From Amycolatopsis rubida (lineage in GTDB: Bacteria > Actinomycetota > Actinomycetes > Mycobacteriales > Pseudonocardiaceae): a stretch of 64,000 bases of DNA. The stretch covers positions 1,116,001 to 1,180,000 of the forward strand of contig NZ_FOWC01000001.1 of the NCBI RefSeq assembly GCF_900115345.1, read 5' to 3'. A program made the translations under genes and the position numbers. This document shows positions 46,713-55,134 of this stretch, in pieces; positions within the stretch are counted from its first letter, which is position 1; each line of letters begins with the position of its first letter. Below the pieces are notes generated by a model. The model searched no databases. It was not told the origin of the DNA and was given only the letters and a program-made list of their open reading frames with translations.

Positions 46713-49150
46713 TGTTCAGTCTTGCCTTGCGCACCTTGCGTTTCCGCACCGGCGGGTTCATCGCCGCATTCGTGGCCGCGTTCCTCGGCGCGGTGATCGT
46801 GTCCGCCTGCGCCGGCCTGATGGAGACCGGGATCCGGTCCGCCACGCCGCCGCATCGACTGGCCTGGGCGTCGGCTGTCGTTGCCGGACAACAGGATTTC
46901 GAGCTCCGGAAGCATTCCGAGAAGCCCAAGACCCAGTCGGTCGCGCTGCCGGAGCGGGTCCGGTTGGACCGGTCGCTGGCGGAGACGATCCGCGCGACGC
47001 CCGGCGTGTCCACTGTGGTCGGTGAGGTGAACTTCCCGGTATCGCTGGGAAAGCAGCCTCTTGTCGCGCACGGTTGGGAGTCCGCTCGGTTGCCCGGACC
47101 CGCGCCGCGTGCTGACGAGGTGGTGCTGCCCGTCGCCAGCGGCGTGTCGGCGGGGACCACGGTTGACCTTGCAGTACAAGGGAAAATCAATCGCTACCGC
47201 GTCGCTCGGACGATTGATGGCTCTGACGTGTTCTTCGCAGGCGACGTGGCCGATCAGCTTTCCGGGCACCCCGGCAAGGTCGACTACTTCGGTGTCGTGA
47301 CGGACAATCCGGCCGCGTTGCACCTCGGATCGGGGGTGTCCGTGCTCACTGGGGATGAGCGCGGCCTCGCCGAATTCCCAGCGGCGCAGGCGAGCGGCGG
47401 TCGGCTGATCCCGCTGTCCGGCGTCGCGGGCGGACTGTCCATTTCGGTCGCGGTGTTCGTCATCGCCAGCACGCTGATGCTGTCGGTGCGCCAGCGGCAG
47501 CGAGAATTGGCTCTGCTGCGCGCGATCGGCACGACACCGCGGCAGCTGCGGCGCATGGTTCTCGGCGAAGCGCTGGTCATCGGCGTGCTCGCGACCGGAG
47601 TCGCGGCCGCACTGGGCCCAGTGTCCGGCCGATGGCTGTTCGAACAGTTCACCTCGGGCGGGTTCATCTCGCCCGCCGTGCAGTTCCACCAGGGCTGGAT
47701 CCCGATGATCATCGCGGCCGGCGCGACGCTGCTCGCTGTCGGGATTTCCGCACTGGTGGCCGGATTCCGGGTCGGCCGCATCCGGCCGACCGAGGCGCTC
47801 GCCGAGGCCTCCGTGCCGCGCGGCTGGCTGACTCCGTTGCGGCTGATCGTCGCGCTGCTGTGCTTCGGCGGCGGGACCGCGCTGGGCATCGTCACGCTCG
47901 CGGTGATGACGGGACCCATCGCGGCGAGCACGGCGGGTCCGGCGGTGATGCTGTGGGCGATCGGCGTCGCGATGATCAGCCCGGGCGTCACGAAGCTGAC
48001 CGCGATCCTGTTGCCGGGCCCGATGCGGCTGATCAGCGGCGTCACCGGCTGGCTCGCGATCACCAACACGCGCAACGCGGCCACCCGGGTGGCCGGCGCG
48101 GTCACGCCGATCATGCTCGCCGTCGGCATCGCGACCGCCAACATCTACCTGCAAACCACGACCACCGCCGCTTCCGCGCAGGCCTTCGCCGAAGACCTCC
48201 GTGCCGACGCGGTCGTCGCGGGCCCGACCGGGGTCTCTCCGGAGACCATCGACCGAATCCGGAACGCGGACGGCGTCGCGGCGGCCTCGCCGTACGTCGC
48301 CAGCCGCGCGTTCATCACCGCGCCGTTCGACGGCAACCAGACCAAAAAGGGCTACCCGGCGCTCGGCTTGACCGACGCGTCGACCAATGCCGCCACGGTC
48401 GTGCGCGGCAACCTGGCCGACCTCACCGGCGACACGATCGCGCTGCCGGACACCGCCGAGGTGTCCCGATCGGTCGGCGAATCCGTCACGCTCCGTCTCG
48501 GCGACGGGAGCGACCGGACCCTTCGCATCGTCGCGATCGTGCACCAGCGGGCCGGAGCCGAACAGCTCCTGCTGCCCGCCGACCTGCTCGCCGGACACAC
48601 CACGTCCGGTCTCGTCCGGCAGGTGCTCGTCCGCGCCGCGCCCGGCGTCGACCAGGCCCGGCTGACGCGAAGCCTGACCGCCGCGACCGCGGGTCTTCCG
48701 GTGTCCGTCGGCGACCGGAGCACGCTGGCCGCCGCGAACACCAAGAACGACGAGACCGGCGCGTGGGTGAACTACCTGCTGGTCGGCATGATCGTCGGCT
48801 ACACGGTGATCTCCGTGGTGAACACCCTGGTCATGGCCACCTCGCGACGCCGGCGGGAGTTCGGGCTGCAGCGGCTCGGCGGCTGCACCCGCGGCCAGGT
48901 GCTGCGGATGGCCGCCGGTGAAGGCGGTCTGATCGCCGCGATCGGCATCCTGCTGGGCACCGTGGTGTCGGCGGGCGCGATCGTGCCGTTCTGTCTCGTC
49001 GCGACCGGCCGGGTGCTTCCGGAGGGACCGGTGTCCATCTATCTGGTGATCATCGCGGCCGCGATCGTGCTCGCGCTGACCGCCGCGGTCCTGCCCGCTT
49101 GGGTGGCCACGCGGACGCGTCCGGTGACGGCCGTCGCGACCGGGGAGTGA
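46712..49150 (+). CDS. FtsX/MacB-like ABC permease
   Basis: 812 residues. N-terminal membrane helix (FRTGGFIAAFVAAFLGAVIVSACA), a large extracellular domain, then three-helix FtsX modules, with two FtsX domains in all: GGLSISVAVFVIASTLMLSVRQRQRELALLRAIGTTPRQL and, at the C-terminus, YTVISVVNTLVMATSRRRREFGLQRLGGCTRGQV with the typical RE-LLR/GL-QRLG motif. Together with the ATPase upstream it makes a two-gene exporter of the kind linked with antimicrobial-peptide defence; there is no adjacent two-component system, so the trigger and cargo are unknown. Confidence 0.93.
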   Translation: MFSLALRTLRFRTGGFIAAFVAAFLGAVIVSACAGLMETGIRSATPPHRLAWASAVVAGQQDFELRKHSEKPKTQSVALPERVRLDRSLAETIRATPGVSTVVGEVNFPVSLGKQPLVAHGWESARLPGPAPRADEVVLPVASGVSAGTTVDLAVQGKINRYRVARTIDGSDVFFAGDVADQLSGHPGKVDYFGVVTDNPAALHLGSGVSVLTGDERGLAEFPAAQASGGRLIPLSGVAGGLSISVAVFVIASTLMLSVRQRQRELALLRAIGTTPRQLRRMVLGEALVIGVLATGVAAALGPVSGRWLFEQFTSGGFISPAVQFHQGWIPMIIAAGATLLAVGISALVAGFRVGRIRPTEALAEASVPRGWLTPLRLIVALLCFGGGTALGIVTLAVMTGPIAASTAGPAVMLWAIGVAMISPGVTKLTAILLPGPMRLISGVTGWLAITNTRNAATRVAGAVTPIMLAVGIATANIYLQTTTTAASAQAFAEDLRADAVVAGPTGVSPETIDRIRNADGVAAASPYVASRAFITAPFDGNQTKKGYPALGLTDASTNAATVVRGNLADLTGDTIALPDTAEVSRSVGESVTLRLGDGSDRTLRIVAIVHQRAGAEQLLLPADLLAGHTTSGLVRQVLVRAAPGVDQARLTRSLTAATAGLPVSVGDRSTLAAANTKNDETGAWVNYLLVGMIVGYTVISVVNTLVMATSRRRREFGLQRLGGCTRGQVLRMAAGEGGLIAAIGILLGTVVSAGAIVPFCLVATGRVLPEGPVSIYLVIIAAAIVLALTAAVLPAWVATRTRPVTAVATGE

Positions 49151-49190
49151 CACGCGGAAGTTGTCGGTGCCGTGTGTAAGACTCTCGGCC

Positions 49191-49754
49191 GTGGCGTACC
49201 CCGGGTTGGATCAAACTGCGAAGCTCGAACTGGCCAGGCTGGTCAGCGAACTGGCCGTCGTGCACGGCAAGGTCACCTTGGCCTCGGGCAAGGAAGCCGA
49301 CTACTACATCGACCTCCGGCGGGCGACGCTGCAGCACGCGGCCGCCCCGCTCATCGGCAAGCTGCTGCGGCAGCTCACCGCTGACTGGGACTACGTCGCG
49401 ACCGGCGGGCTCACCCTCGGCGCGGACCCGGTGGCGCTGGCGATGCTGCACTCCGCCGCCGCCGAGGGCGTGGTGCTCGACGCGTTCGTCGTCCGCAAGG
49501 CGATCAAGGAACACGGGATGCAGCGCCGGATCGAGGGCGTGGAGGTGCGCGGGCAGCGGGTGCTGGCTGTCGAGGACACCTCCACCACCGGCGGGAGCGT
49601 GCTCACCGCGGTCGAGGCGCTGCGCGAAGGCGGGGCCACCGTGGTCGGCGTCGCGACGGTCGTCGACCGCGACACCGGCGCGCGGGAAGCCATCGAGAAG
49701 GCCGGGCTCGAGTACCGGTACCTGCTGAGCAAGGACGACCTCGGGCTCGATTGA
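49191..49754 (+). CDS. pyrE: Orotate phosphoribosyltransferase
   Basis: 187 residues from GTG 49191 (VAYPGLDQTAKLELARLV); an in-frame start at 49161 adds ten residues and cannot be excluded. It makes OMP from orotate and PRPP in UMP synthesis. Motifs: KEADYYIDLRRATLQ, VATGGLTLGADPVALAM, RKAIKEHGMQRRIEG with the catalytic loop, and the PRPP site VLAVEDTSTTGGSVLTAVEA. Genomic order pyrE, clpB-linked protein, clpB, flavohemoglobin matches mycobacteria but with inserted genes. Confidence 0.96.
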   Translation: MAYPGLDQTAKLELARLVSELAVVHGKVTLASGKEADYYIDLRRATLQHAAAPLIGKLLRQLTADWDYVATGGLTLGADPVALAMLHSAAAEGVVLDAFVVRKAIKEHGMQRRIEGVEVRGQRVLAVEDTSTTGGSVLTAVEALREGGATVVGVATVVDRDTGAREAIEKAGLEYRYLLSKDDLGLD

Positions 49755-49770
49755 GGGCTTGGCCGAGCGC

Positions 49771-49788
49771 GAGTGAGCACAGTCACTC
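49771..49788. repeat. Short hairpin upstream of the sigma-factor operon
   Basis: GAGTGA-GCACAG-TCACTC, 17 bp after pyrE and 59 bp before the sigma-factor GTG. It may end pyrE transcription or be part of the promoter region; it resembles the outer arm of the dispersed palindromes but lacks their centre. Confidence 0.45.
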
Positions 49789-49846
49789 ACAATGCGTGCG
49801 TGACGAATGCCCGCCTCACAGTGTCCCCCTGACGGAAGGGGGTGCC

Positions 49847-50401
49847 GTGACCACGACCAGTGTCCCGCTCGACGACGCCACCCTCGTCGGCCGTGCGCGA
49901 GACGGCGACGTACGCGCGTACGAACAGCTTGTGCAGCGTTATCAGGCCCCGATGTTCCGGCTTGCCCTGAAAATGCTGCATCATCGCGGCGACGCCGAGG
50001 ACGTAGTGCAGGAAGCGTTCCTCGGCGCGTGGCGGAAGCTGGCGCAGCTGAACGACGACAACGCGTTCGTCGGCTGGCTGTACCGCGGAACGACCAACCG
50101 CTGCCTCAACGTGATCCGGGCGCGCCGCCCGCAGGCCGACGTCGACCTCGACCTGGCCGAATCGCCGCGCCGCGATACCCAGCCGGAGCACGCGGTGCAG
50201 GTCAGCGGCCAGCTCGCGGCGCTTGACGAGGCGCTTCAGACACTCACCCCGCAGCAACGGGCGTGCTGGCTGTTGCGTGAGGTGCACGGCCGGTCGTACG
50301 ACGAGATCAGCGAGATCGTCGGCGCGAACCCCACCGCGGTCCGGGGGCGCATCGCCCGGGCCCGTGCGCAGCTGGCGGAGGTGATGAAGCCGTGGAGGTG
50401 A
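49847..50401 (+). CDS. ECF-type RNA polymerase sigma factor
   Basis: 184 residues from GTG 49847, preceded by GGAAGGGGG. Region 2 is clear (YEQLVQRYQAPMFRLALKML, HHRGDAEDVVQEAFLGAWRK) and region 4 is QTLTPQQRACWLLREVHGRS, YDEISEIVGANPTAVRGRIA, RARAQLAEVM. There is no region 1 or 3 and the length is normal for ECF. The next gene overlaps its 3' end by 10 bp and carries an anti-sigma-like zinc motif, so a sigma/anti-sigma pair is likely. No autoregulated -35 GGAAC/-10 GTC promoter was identified with confidence. Confidence 0.94.
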   Translation: MTTTSVPLDDATLVGRARDGDVRAYEQLVQRYQAPMFRLALKMLHHRGDAEDVVQEAFLGAWRKLAQLNDDNAFVGWLYRGTTNRCLNVIRARRPQADVDLDLAESPRRDTQPEHAVQVSGQLAALDEALQTLTPQQRACWLLREVHGRSYDEISEIVGANPTAVRGRIARARAQLAEVMKPWR

Positions 50402-50949
50402 ACCAGGACTACGGATTGCCGTGCGGCCGGGAACTGGAAGCGGTTTGGGAGCATCTGGACGAGGCCGACGACCACCAGGCGGAGTGCGTCCATTGCCGCA
50501 CCGCGCGGGAAAGCCTGCTGGCCCTGCGCTCGGCGACGCAGGAACTGATCGACGAGCCCGACCCGACCCCGCCGGACCTGGTCGGCCGGATCATGTCGGC
50601 CGTCCGCGCCGAAGTGCGCCGCGGTCAGATGCTGGATCTTTCCGCTGGTGAACCGGGTTCGGTCGAAGTGAGCGAGCAGGCGGTCGCGGTCGTGCTCCGC
50701 TACGCGGCCGACTCCGCGGGCAACGTCCGCGCCCGCCGGGTCCGGGTGCGCAAGGTCGGCCTCGACTTGTCCGGCGCGGCCCAGATCGAGGTCGAACTCA
50801 CCCTTGCGACGCGGCTCGGGAACACCAGTGGTGCTGACACGTTGGCCCGCGTACGGGAGCTGGTGTCCGCTGCCGCGACCTCGCGAGTGGGTATTTCGTT
50901 GGCCAGGCTGGATTTGCTGGTGGAAGACGTGTACGAGGACGGGGAATGA
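50392..50949 (+). CDS. Zinc-finger anti-sigma-like / Asp23-like fusion protein
   Basis: 185 residues (GTG 50392, or GTG 50398 two codons later). The N-terminal 65 residues have DDHQAECVHCRTARESLLAL, which fits the HxxxCxxC of ZAS anti-sigma factors. The C-terminal 110 residues (VEVSEQAVAVVLRYAADSAGN, VRKVGLDLSGAAQIEVELTL, VRELVSAAATSRVGISLARL) look like a diverged Asp23/Gls24 domain, as in the next gene. No membrane helix is present, so it would be a soluble regulator. A direct link from an Asp23-type envelope-stress module to a sigma factor is the inferred role. Confidence 0.72.
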   Translation: MEVNQDYGLPCGRELEAVWEHLDEADDHQAECVHCRTARESLLALRSATQELIDEPDPTPPDLVGRIMSAVRAEVRRGQMLDLSAGEPGSVEVSEQAVAVVLRYAADSAGNVRARRVRVRKVGLDLSGAAQIEVELTLATRLGNTSGADTLARVRELVSAAATSRVGISLARLDLLVEDVYEDGE

Positions 50950-51308
50950 CCGCCGAATACGTGATCGCCGACCCGGTGATCGCGAGCGTTGCCGCCCGTG
51001 CGGCCGCCGAAACCGCCGGAGTCGTGCGCCTGGAACCCGGCCTGCTCGGCTTGGCGACCGCCTGGACCCGCACCGCCCGGCAACGCTGGAAGGGCCTGGA
51101 ACCAGCCCCCGCGGACGGCGTCCGGGTCCGCGCCCACGAGGACCGCCTGACCATTGAGGTCGACGTGGTCATCTCGGACGCGGACCAAGCCGCCGCCGTG
51201 GGCCGCGCCGTGCAGCGAGCGGTGTTCCGGGAAGTCCTCGCGCAGACCGGCCGCTCCGTGGACGCCGTCCGAGTGTCCATTTTGGACATCGAAGTGGGGC
51301 GGCGGTGA
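50946..51308 (+). CDS. Asp23/Gls24-family protein
   Basis: 120 residues; ATGA overlap with the preceding gene. Asp23 features: the N-terminal VIADPVIASVAARAAAETAG-like strand-helix, GVVRLEPGLL, then RLTIEVDVVISDADQAAAVG and VQRAVFREVLAQTGRSVDAV ending with VSILDIEV. Asp23/Gls24 proteins help tune envelope and alkaline stress in Firmicutes and occur in actinobacteria with unclear function. Its coupling to an ECF sigma gene suggests a role in that stress response. Confidence 0.85.
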   Translation: MTAEYVIADPVIASVAARAAAETAGVVRLEPGLLGLATAWTRTARQRWKGLEPAPADGVRVRAHEDRLTIEVDVVISDADQAAAVGRAVQRAVFREVLAQTGRSVDAVRVSILDIEVGRR

Positions 51309-51607
51309 CCGATCCGCGTTCGCTGGCCGGAAGAATCGCCGACGCCCTCTCGGCAGTCGAGGGCCTCCGTCCTGCGACGAGCGTGGCCGCGGAGATCAGC
51401 TGGCTCCCGACCGATCCCGCTGGTGGATCGGTGGATCTGAGCACGGAGTCGGTGGAGATCCGGGTGGTGGCTTTGCGGTTGCCGCTGCCGCCCTTGCTCT
51501 CGGCAGCCGAGGCACGAGTGCGTGCGGTACTCGATGGGACGGAGTGGGCGGACGCGCGCATCCGCTTGGTAGTGACGGACATCGACGGGGCAGCGTTCGC
51601 TGACTGA
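51305..51607 (+). CDS. Small protein of the sigma/Asp23 operon
   Basis: 100 residues from GTG 51305, overlapping the previous stop by four bases. Sequence is mixed helix and strand (SLAGRIADALSAVEGLRP, VEIRVVALRLPLPPLLSAAE, ARIRLVVTDIDGAAF). No known motif; it looks like another Asp23-related or partner domain by its DxR/IDxV pattern, but this is weak. Last gene of the four-gene unit 49847-51607. Confidence 0.7.
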   Translation: MTDPRSLAGRIADALSAVEGLRPATSVAAEISWLPTDPAGGSVDLSTESVEIRVVALRLPLPPLLSAAEARVRAVLDGTEWADARIRLVVTDIDGAAFAD

Positions 51608-51658
51608 ACGCGGCCTTTCCCTCGCCGGTATCGTCGGCTTCGCGCCGCGGGAGGGCCG

Positions 51659-52066
51659 ATGATCCGGATCCAGGTGACCAACAAGGACGACAAGCCCCGG
51701 ACCTGGAACGTCGAACCCTATGGCGACGAAGTCGTGCTCGCCATCGATGACGTGCTCTCGATCGAGTCCGCGCACCCCGTCGACATGGCCTTCGAGGTGA
51801 CCCTTTACCTCGACTCCGAGGTCCTCTGGGCGACGGCGGACCCGGACGGCCATCCCCTGCTGCCCGACGACCTCAAGCTCAACGGGGTCACCCTCTGGCC
51901 GGGCTTCGGCGGCGCGGGCCGAGTTCCTTCTCCCGCGTTTGTCAAGCGCGTTTCCGCCCGCTTTCGCCAACGATTCGCGTGCTGTCCGCGGGTACGGAAC
52001 GAAGTCATTTACGTCGCGTCGGGTCCCCTCGCGCGGGTGTTCCGGCCAGTCTCCTACCCGGAGTGA
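51659..52066 (+). CDS. Hypothetical protein
   Basis: 135 residues, ATG start. The first 85 residues are acidic and strand-rich (IRIQVTNKDDKPRTWNVEPY, VVLAIDDVLSIESAHPVDM, VTLYLDSEVLWATADPDGHP). The last 50 turn suddenly basic with two adjacent Cys (RFRQRFACCPRVRNE), which is a different composition and may come from a frameshift near 51910. No family recognised. Fifty-one bp separate it from the sigma operon. Confidence 0.5.
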   Translation: MIRIQVTNKDDKPRTWNVEPYGDEVVLAIDDVLSIESAHPVDMAFEVTLYLDSEVLWATADPDGHPLLPDDLKLNGVTLWPGFGGAGRVPSPAFVKRVSARFRQRFACCPRVRNEVIYVASGPLARVFRPVSYPE

Positions 52067-52198
52067 TCCCTCCGTTACCTGCCGGGTGAACTCGTTGCTC
52101 CGGTGGGTCGAACATCACATCAGGTCCCCCTATTTCCCGCTTCCTGGACCGGTAATCGGAGTAGCGTCGCTGGTGGGTGCACTGGGAAGGGGGCGAAG

Positions 52199-52597
52199 GT
52201 GGACACGACGGTCGCGCACGTTCTGGCCGATGTCACCGTGGCGGTGCACGTCCTCGCCCTGCTCTTCATCGGCTTCGGCGGGTTCCTCGCGTGGCGGTGG
52301 CCGAAAGTCATTTTCGTGCACATTTTCTTCGCGGTGTGGGGCGTGCTGGTCAATGTCACGCCGATTCCGTGCCCGCTCACCGCGCTGGAGGATTTCTTCC
52401 GGCATCAGCAGGGTCTCGGCGACCTGCCCGGCGGGTTCAACGCGTATTACCTCTACGGCACGGTGATCCCGCGCTCGCTGCTGCCGGTGGTGGTCGTGGT
52501 GGCGCTGGCGGTGCTGGTGATCTCGTACCTGGGCGCGTACCTGAGGTGGCGCCACCGCCACGACGACAGTCCGGCGCACGGCGTCAGCCTCGGCTGA
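52199..52597 (+). CDS. DUF2784-type membrane protein
   Basis: 132 residues from GTG 52199 after GGGGGCGAAG; an earlier in-frame start at 52103 would add an Arg/Ser-rich leader. Four hydrophobic helices with HVLALLFIGFGGFLAWRWPK, CPLTALEDFFRHQQG and a C-terminal YLYGTVIPRSLLPVVVVVAL. The CPLT-E pattern matches DUF2784. Function unknown. Confidence 0.82.
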   Translation: MDTTVAHVLADVTVAVHVLALLFIGFGGFLAWRWPKVIFVHIFFAVWGVLVNVTPIPCPLTALEDFFRHQQGLGDLPGGFNAYYLYGTVIPRSLLPVVVVVALAVLVISYLGAYLRWRHRHDDSPAHGVSLG

Positions 52598-52613
52598 GCG
52601 AGAATCGTCCTTC

Positions 52614-53273
52614 GTGACGACGGAACAACCCGAAGCGGGCCCCACCGAGTGGGTGAACCGCGAGGAGGTAGGCGTCGGTCCATGGCCAGGCCCCTGGCCG
52701 GACGACCCGCGCTACGACCCCGAACTCCTGACCAACGGCGACCGCCGCAACGTGGTCGACGCCTACCGCTACTGGCGCCGCGAAGCAATCGTGTCCGATG
52801 CGGACACCCGGCGGCACCCGTTCCACGTCGCGATCGAGAACTTCCAGCACGACCACAACATCGGCACGGTCGTCCGCACGGCGAACGCCTTCGCCGCCGC
52901 GGAAGTGCACATCGTCGGCCGCCGCCGCTGGAACCGCCGGGGCGCCATGGTGACGGACCGCTACCAGCACCTCCGCCACCACGAGAACGTCGCGAGCCTG
53001 CTGGAATTCGCCACGACGGAGGGTTTGACGGTGGTAGCGGTGGACAACACCCCCGGTGCCGAGCCGGTGGAAACCGCCGAGCTGCCCCGGAAGTGCCTGC
53101 TGCTGTTCGGCCAGGAAGGCCCCGGCCTATCCGAAGCGGCCCAGACCGACTCGGCGAAAGTGGTGTCCATCGCCCAGTTCGGCACGACAAGGTCGATCAA
53201 CGCGGGGGTCGCGGCGGGCATCGTGATGCACGCGTGGATCCGGCAGCACGCAGACCTGTCCAAGGCCTGGTGA
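52614..53273 (+). CDS. SpoU/TrmH-family RNA 2'-O-methyltransferase
   Basis: 219 residues from GTG 52614. SPOUT motifs: NIGTVVRTANAF (motif 1), LLLFGQEGPGLS (motif 2) and SIAQFGTTRSINAGVAAGIV (motif 3), forming the knotted AdoMet site. An N-terminal extension of about 70 residues (GPWPGPWPDDPRYDPELL) is typical of the actinobacterial group that includes M. tuberculosis Rv0380c. Target RNA and position are unknown, so no trm number is given. Confidence 0.92.
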   Translation: MTTEQPEAGPTEWVNREEVGVGPWPGPWPDDPRYDPELLTNGDRRNVVDAYRYWRREAIVSDADTRRHPFHVAIENFQHDHNIGTVVRTANAFAAAEVHIVGRRRWNRRGAMVTDRYQHLRHHENVASLLEFATTEGLTVVAVDNTPGAEPVETAELPRKCLLLFGQEGPGLSEAAQTDSAKVVSIAQFGTTRSINAGVAAGIVMHAWIRQHADLSKAW

Positions 53274-53296
53274 CCTCCGCCGCCTCACCACCGCCG

Positions 53297-53353
53297 GGGT
53301 GCTCGTGAGTGGCTACGCCGGTTAGAACCGGGATAGCCCACTCACGAGCACCC
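53297..53353. repeat. Dispersed palindrome, copy 4
   Basis: The longest copy: outer arms GGGTGCTCGTGAGTGGCTA and, with one extra C, the complementary TAGCC-c-ACTCACGAGCACCC; the centre CCGGTT-AG-AACCGG continues the hairpin. It lies 23 bp after the methyltransferase stop and before the GH76 gene on the same strand. Confidence 0.8.
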
Positions 53354-53430
53354 AAGCGTTGGCCGCACGATTCCGGCAGGGCGGGCGGCGTGGAGAGGCA
53401 AGTTTTCCGCAGCGCAGGCAGAATCAATCC

Positions 53431-55131
53431 ATGACCGCCGATTCTCCCGAGCCCGCCAATTCCGCTGCACGCGGCGACGCGGCCCACCCCGCCACGGCGC
53501 GGGCGGTCACCCCGGCTGACCGCCCGGCGACGGCTGATCGCGCGGCAAACCCGGCCAAGGATGCGGCAAACCTCGGCGAGGGGCCAGCGCACGATGCTGA
53601 ACGTCCAGCGGCGGCCGGGGGTGCGGAAAGCCCGGCCGAGGGTGCCACGAGCCCGGCCGGGGGCCCGGCTGAGGGTGTCGCGAACCCGGCTAGAGACGCG
53701 GAGGGCCCGGCTGAGGGTGTCGCGAACCCGGCTAGAGACGCGGAGAGTCCAGCTGAGGGTGTCGCGAACCCGGCTAGAGACGCGGAGAGTCCAGCTGAGG
53801 GTGTCGCGAACCCGGCCAGAGGCGCGGAGAGCCCGGCCGAGGGCGCGGCGAACATCGGCGAGGGGGCAGCGGCCACCGCTGAACGTTCAGCAGTGGCCGA
53901 GAGCGTGGCAAACCCGGCCAAGGACTCCACCCACCCAGCCGGACGCCCCGCGGCAGCCGAGCACCCCACAGCGGCCGGGTGCCCCACAGCGGCCGGGCGC
54001 CCTGCGGCGACCGAGCGTGCCGCTGTAGCCGAGCGCCACACAGTGGCCGGGCGTCCTGCGGCGACCGAGCGTGCCGCTGTAGCCGGGCGTCCTGCGGCAG
54101 CCGAGCGCCCCACCGCAATCGAGCGCCCCGCAGCAATCGAGCGTGCAGCCGCAGCCGAGCGTGCGGTCTGCGCCCGGCACCTCCGCCGCCTCTGGGCCCT
54201 TCCCGGCACCGTCCTAGGCCGCAGTGGGTGGCCGCCCACTGTGAGTCAACGACTGCACTGGCACTGGAACTACTGGTGGCAGGCCCATCTCCTCGACAGC
54301 CTCGTTGACGCGCAGCTTCGCCAACCCACCGACGAACGCGCACGGCTGATCAACCGCTTCATCGCGACCGTGCGCCGGCGCAATTTCGGTTCCTGGGTCA
54401 ACGACTACTACGACGACATAGCCTGGCTGGGGCTCGCGTTGCAGCGAGTGCGCCAACTCCAACTATCCACAGTGGACGAACCGATCGACGTTATCGGCAC
54501 ACGGCTGCACGAAGGCTGGACAGACGACCTTGGCGGGGGAATTTGGTGGCGGCGCGGCGACTCCTTCAAGAATACTCCCGCCAACGGCCCGGCCGCTATC
54601 TTTCACGCCCGGAAGGGTGATCAAGAACGCGCCGGCGCGATGACGCGATGGCTCACCGACACTTTGGTCGACCCGGAGACCGGCCTCGTCTGGGACGGGA
54701 TCCGGGCCGGCACCGGCGAGGTGGTCAAGCATATTTTCTCGTACTGCCAAGGGGTTTACCTCGGGGCATGCCTGGAGCAGTCCCGCTGGGACGAGGCAGC
54801 GAGCACCATCCAGGCCGTGGAGAAGCACCTGGCACCACAAGGAATCCTCCCCGGCTCGGAGGGTGGCGACGGCGGGCTCTTCTCGGCGATCGCCGCCCGC
54901 TATCTGGCGCTCGCGGCCAAGAACCTGCCCAGGCCGGAAGCGGAAACAGCGAAGAAGCTGGTGCGAAACTCAGCGGAAGCGTGCTGGAACGGGGCGGCAC
55001 AAGAGAAAACCGGACCGTTGTTCAGTGCGTACTGGGAGAAGCCGGCACCGAAACCGCCCGGTAAGGCCGAGCGGGACTTGTCTGTCCAAATTGGAGGATG
55101 GATGTTGCTGGAGGCCGCGGCAACCCTGTGA
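53431..55131 (+). CDS. GH76-family glycoside hydrolase with expanded N-terminus
   Basis: 566 residues from ATG 53431. Residues about 260-566 are a GH76 (alpha-1,6-mannanase-type) domain: HWNYWWQAHLLDSLVDAQLR, the catalytic pair in NDYYDDIAWLGLALQRV, GGIWWRRGDSFKNTPANGPA and FSYCQGVYLGACLEQ. The first 255 residues are low-complexity Ala/Pro/Arg/Glu with four 14-residue repeats (AEGVANPARDAESP). There is no signal peptide, which is unusual if it acts on cell-wall mannan. The enzyme probably trims mannose-containing glycans such as lipoglycan precursors; the location is uncertain. Confidence 0.87.
   Translation: MTADSPEPANSAARGDAAHPATARAVTPADRPATADRAANPAKDAANLGEGPAHDAERPAAAGGAESPAEGATSPAGGPAEGVANPARDAEGPAEGVANPARDAESPAEGVANPARDAESPAEGVANPARGAESPAEGAANIGEGAAATAERSAVAESVANPAKDSTHPAGRPAAAEHPTAAGCPTAAGRPAATERAAVAERHTVAGRPAATERAAVAGRPAAAERPTAIERPAAIERAAAAERAVCARHLRRLWALPGTVLGRSGWPPTVSQRLHWHWNYWWQAHLLDSLVDAQLRQPTDERARLINRFIATVRRRNFGSWVNDYYDDIAWLGLALQRVRQLQLSTVDEPIDVIGTRLHEGWTDDLGGGIWWRRGDSFKNTPANGPAAIFHARKGDQERAGAMTRWLTDTLVDPETGLVWDGIRAGTGEVVKHIFSYCQGVYLGACLEQSRWDEAASTIQAVEKHLAPQGILPGSEGGDGGLFSAIAARYLALAAKNLPRPEAETAKKLVRNSAEACWNGAAQEKTGPLFSAYWEKPAPKPPGKAERDLSVQIGGWMLLEAAATL
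53668..53835 (+). repeat. 42-bp tandem repeat, four units, inside the GH76 gene
   Basis: Units at 53668, 53710, 53752 and 53794, each encoding AEGVANPAR[D/G]AE[G/S]P; units 2 and 3 appear identical at the DNA level. A degenerate fifth unit follows (AEGAANIGEG). A further repeat type (AAVAERHTVAGRPAATER) lies at about 54000-54100. The frame is kept, so this is a coding minisatellite. Confidence 0.9.
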
Positions 55132-55134
55132 AGC

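Noticed and set aside
53668..53835. Regular 42-bp repeats considered as a CRISPR array
   Set aside because: There are no unique spacers; units abut directly and keep a protein frame.
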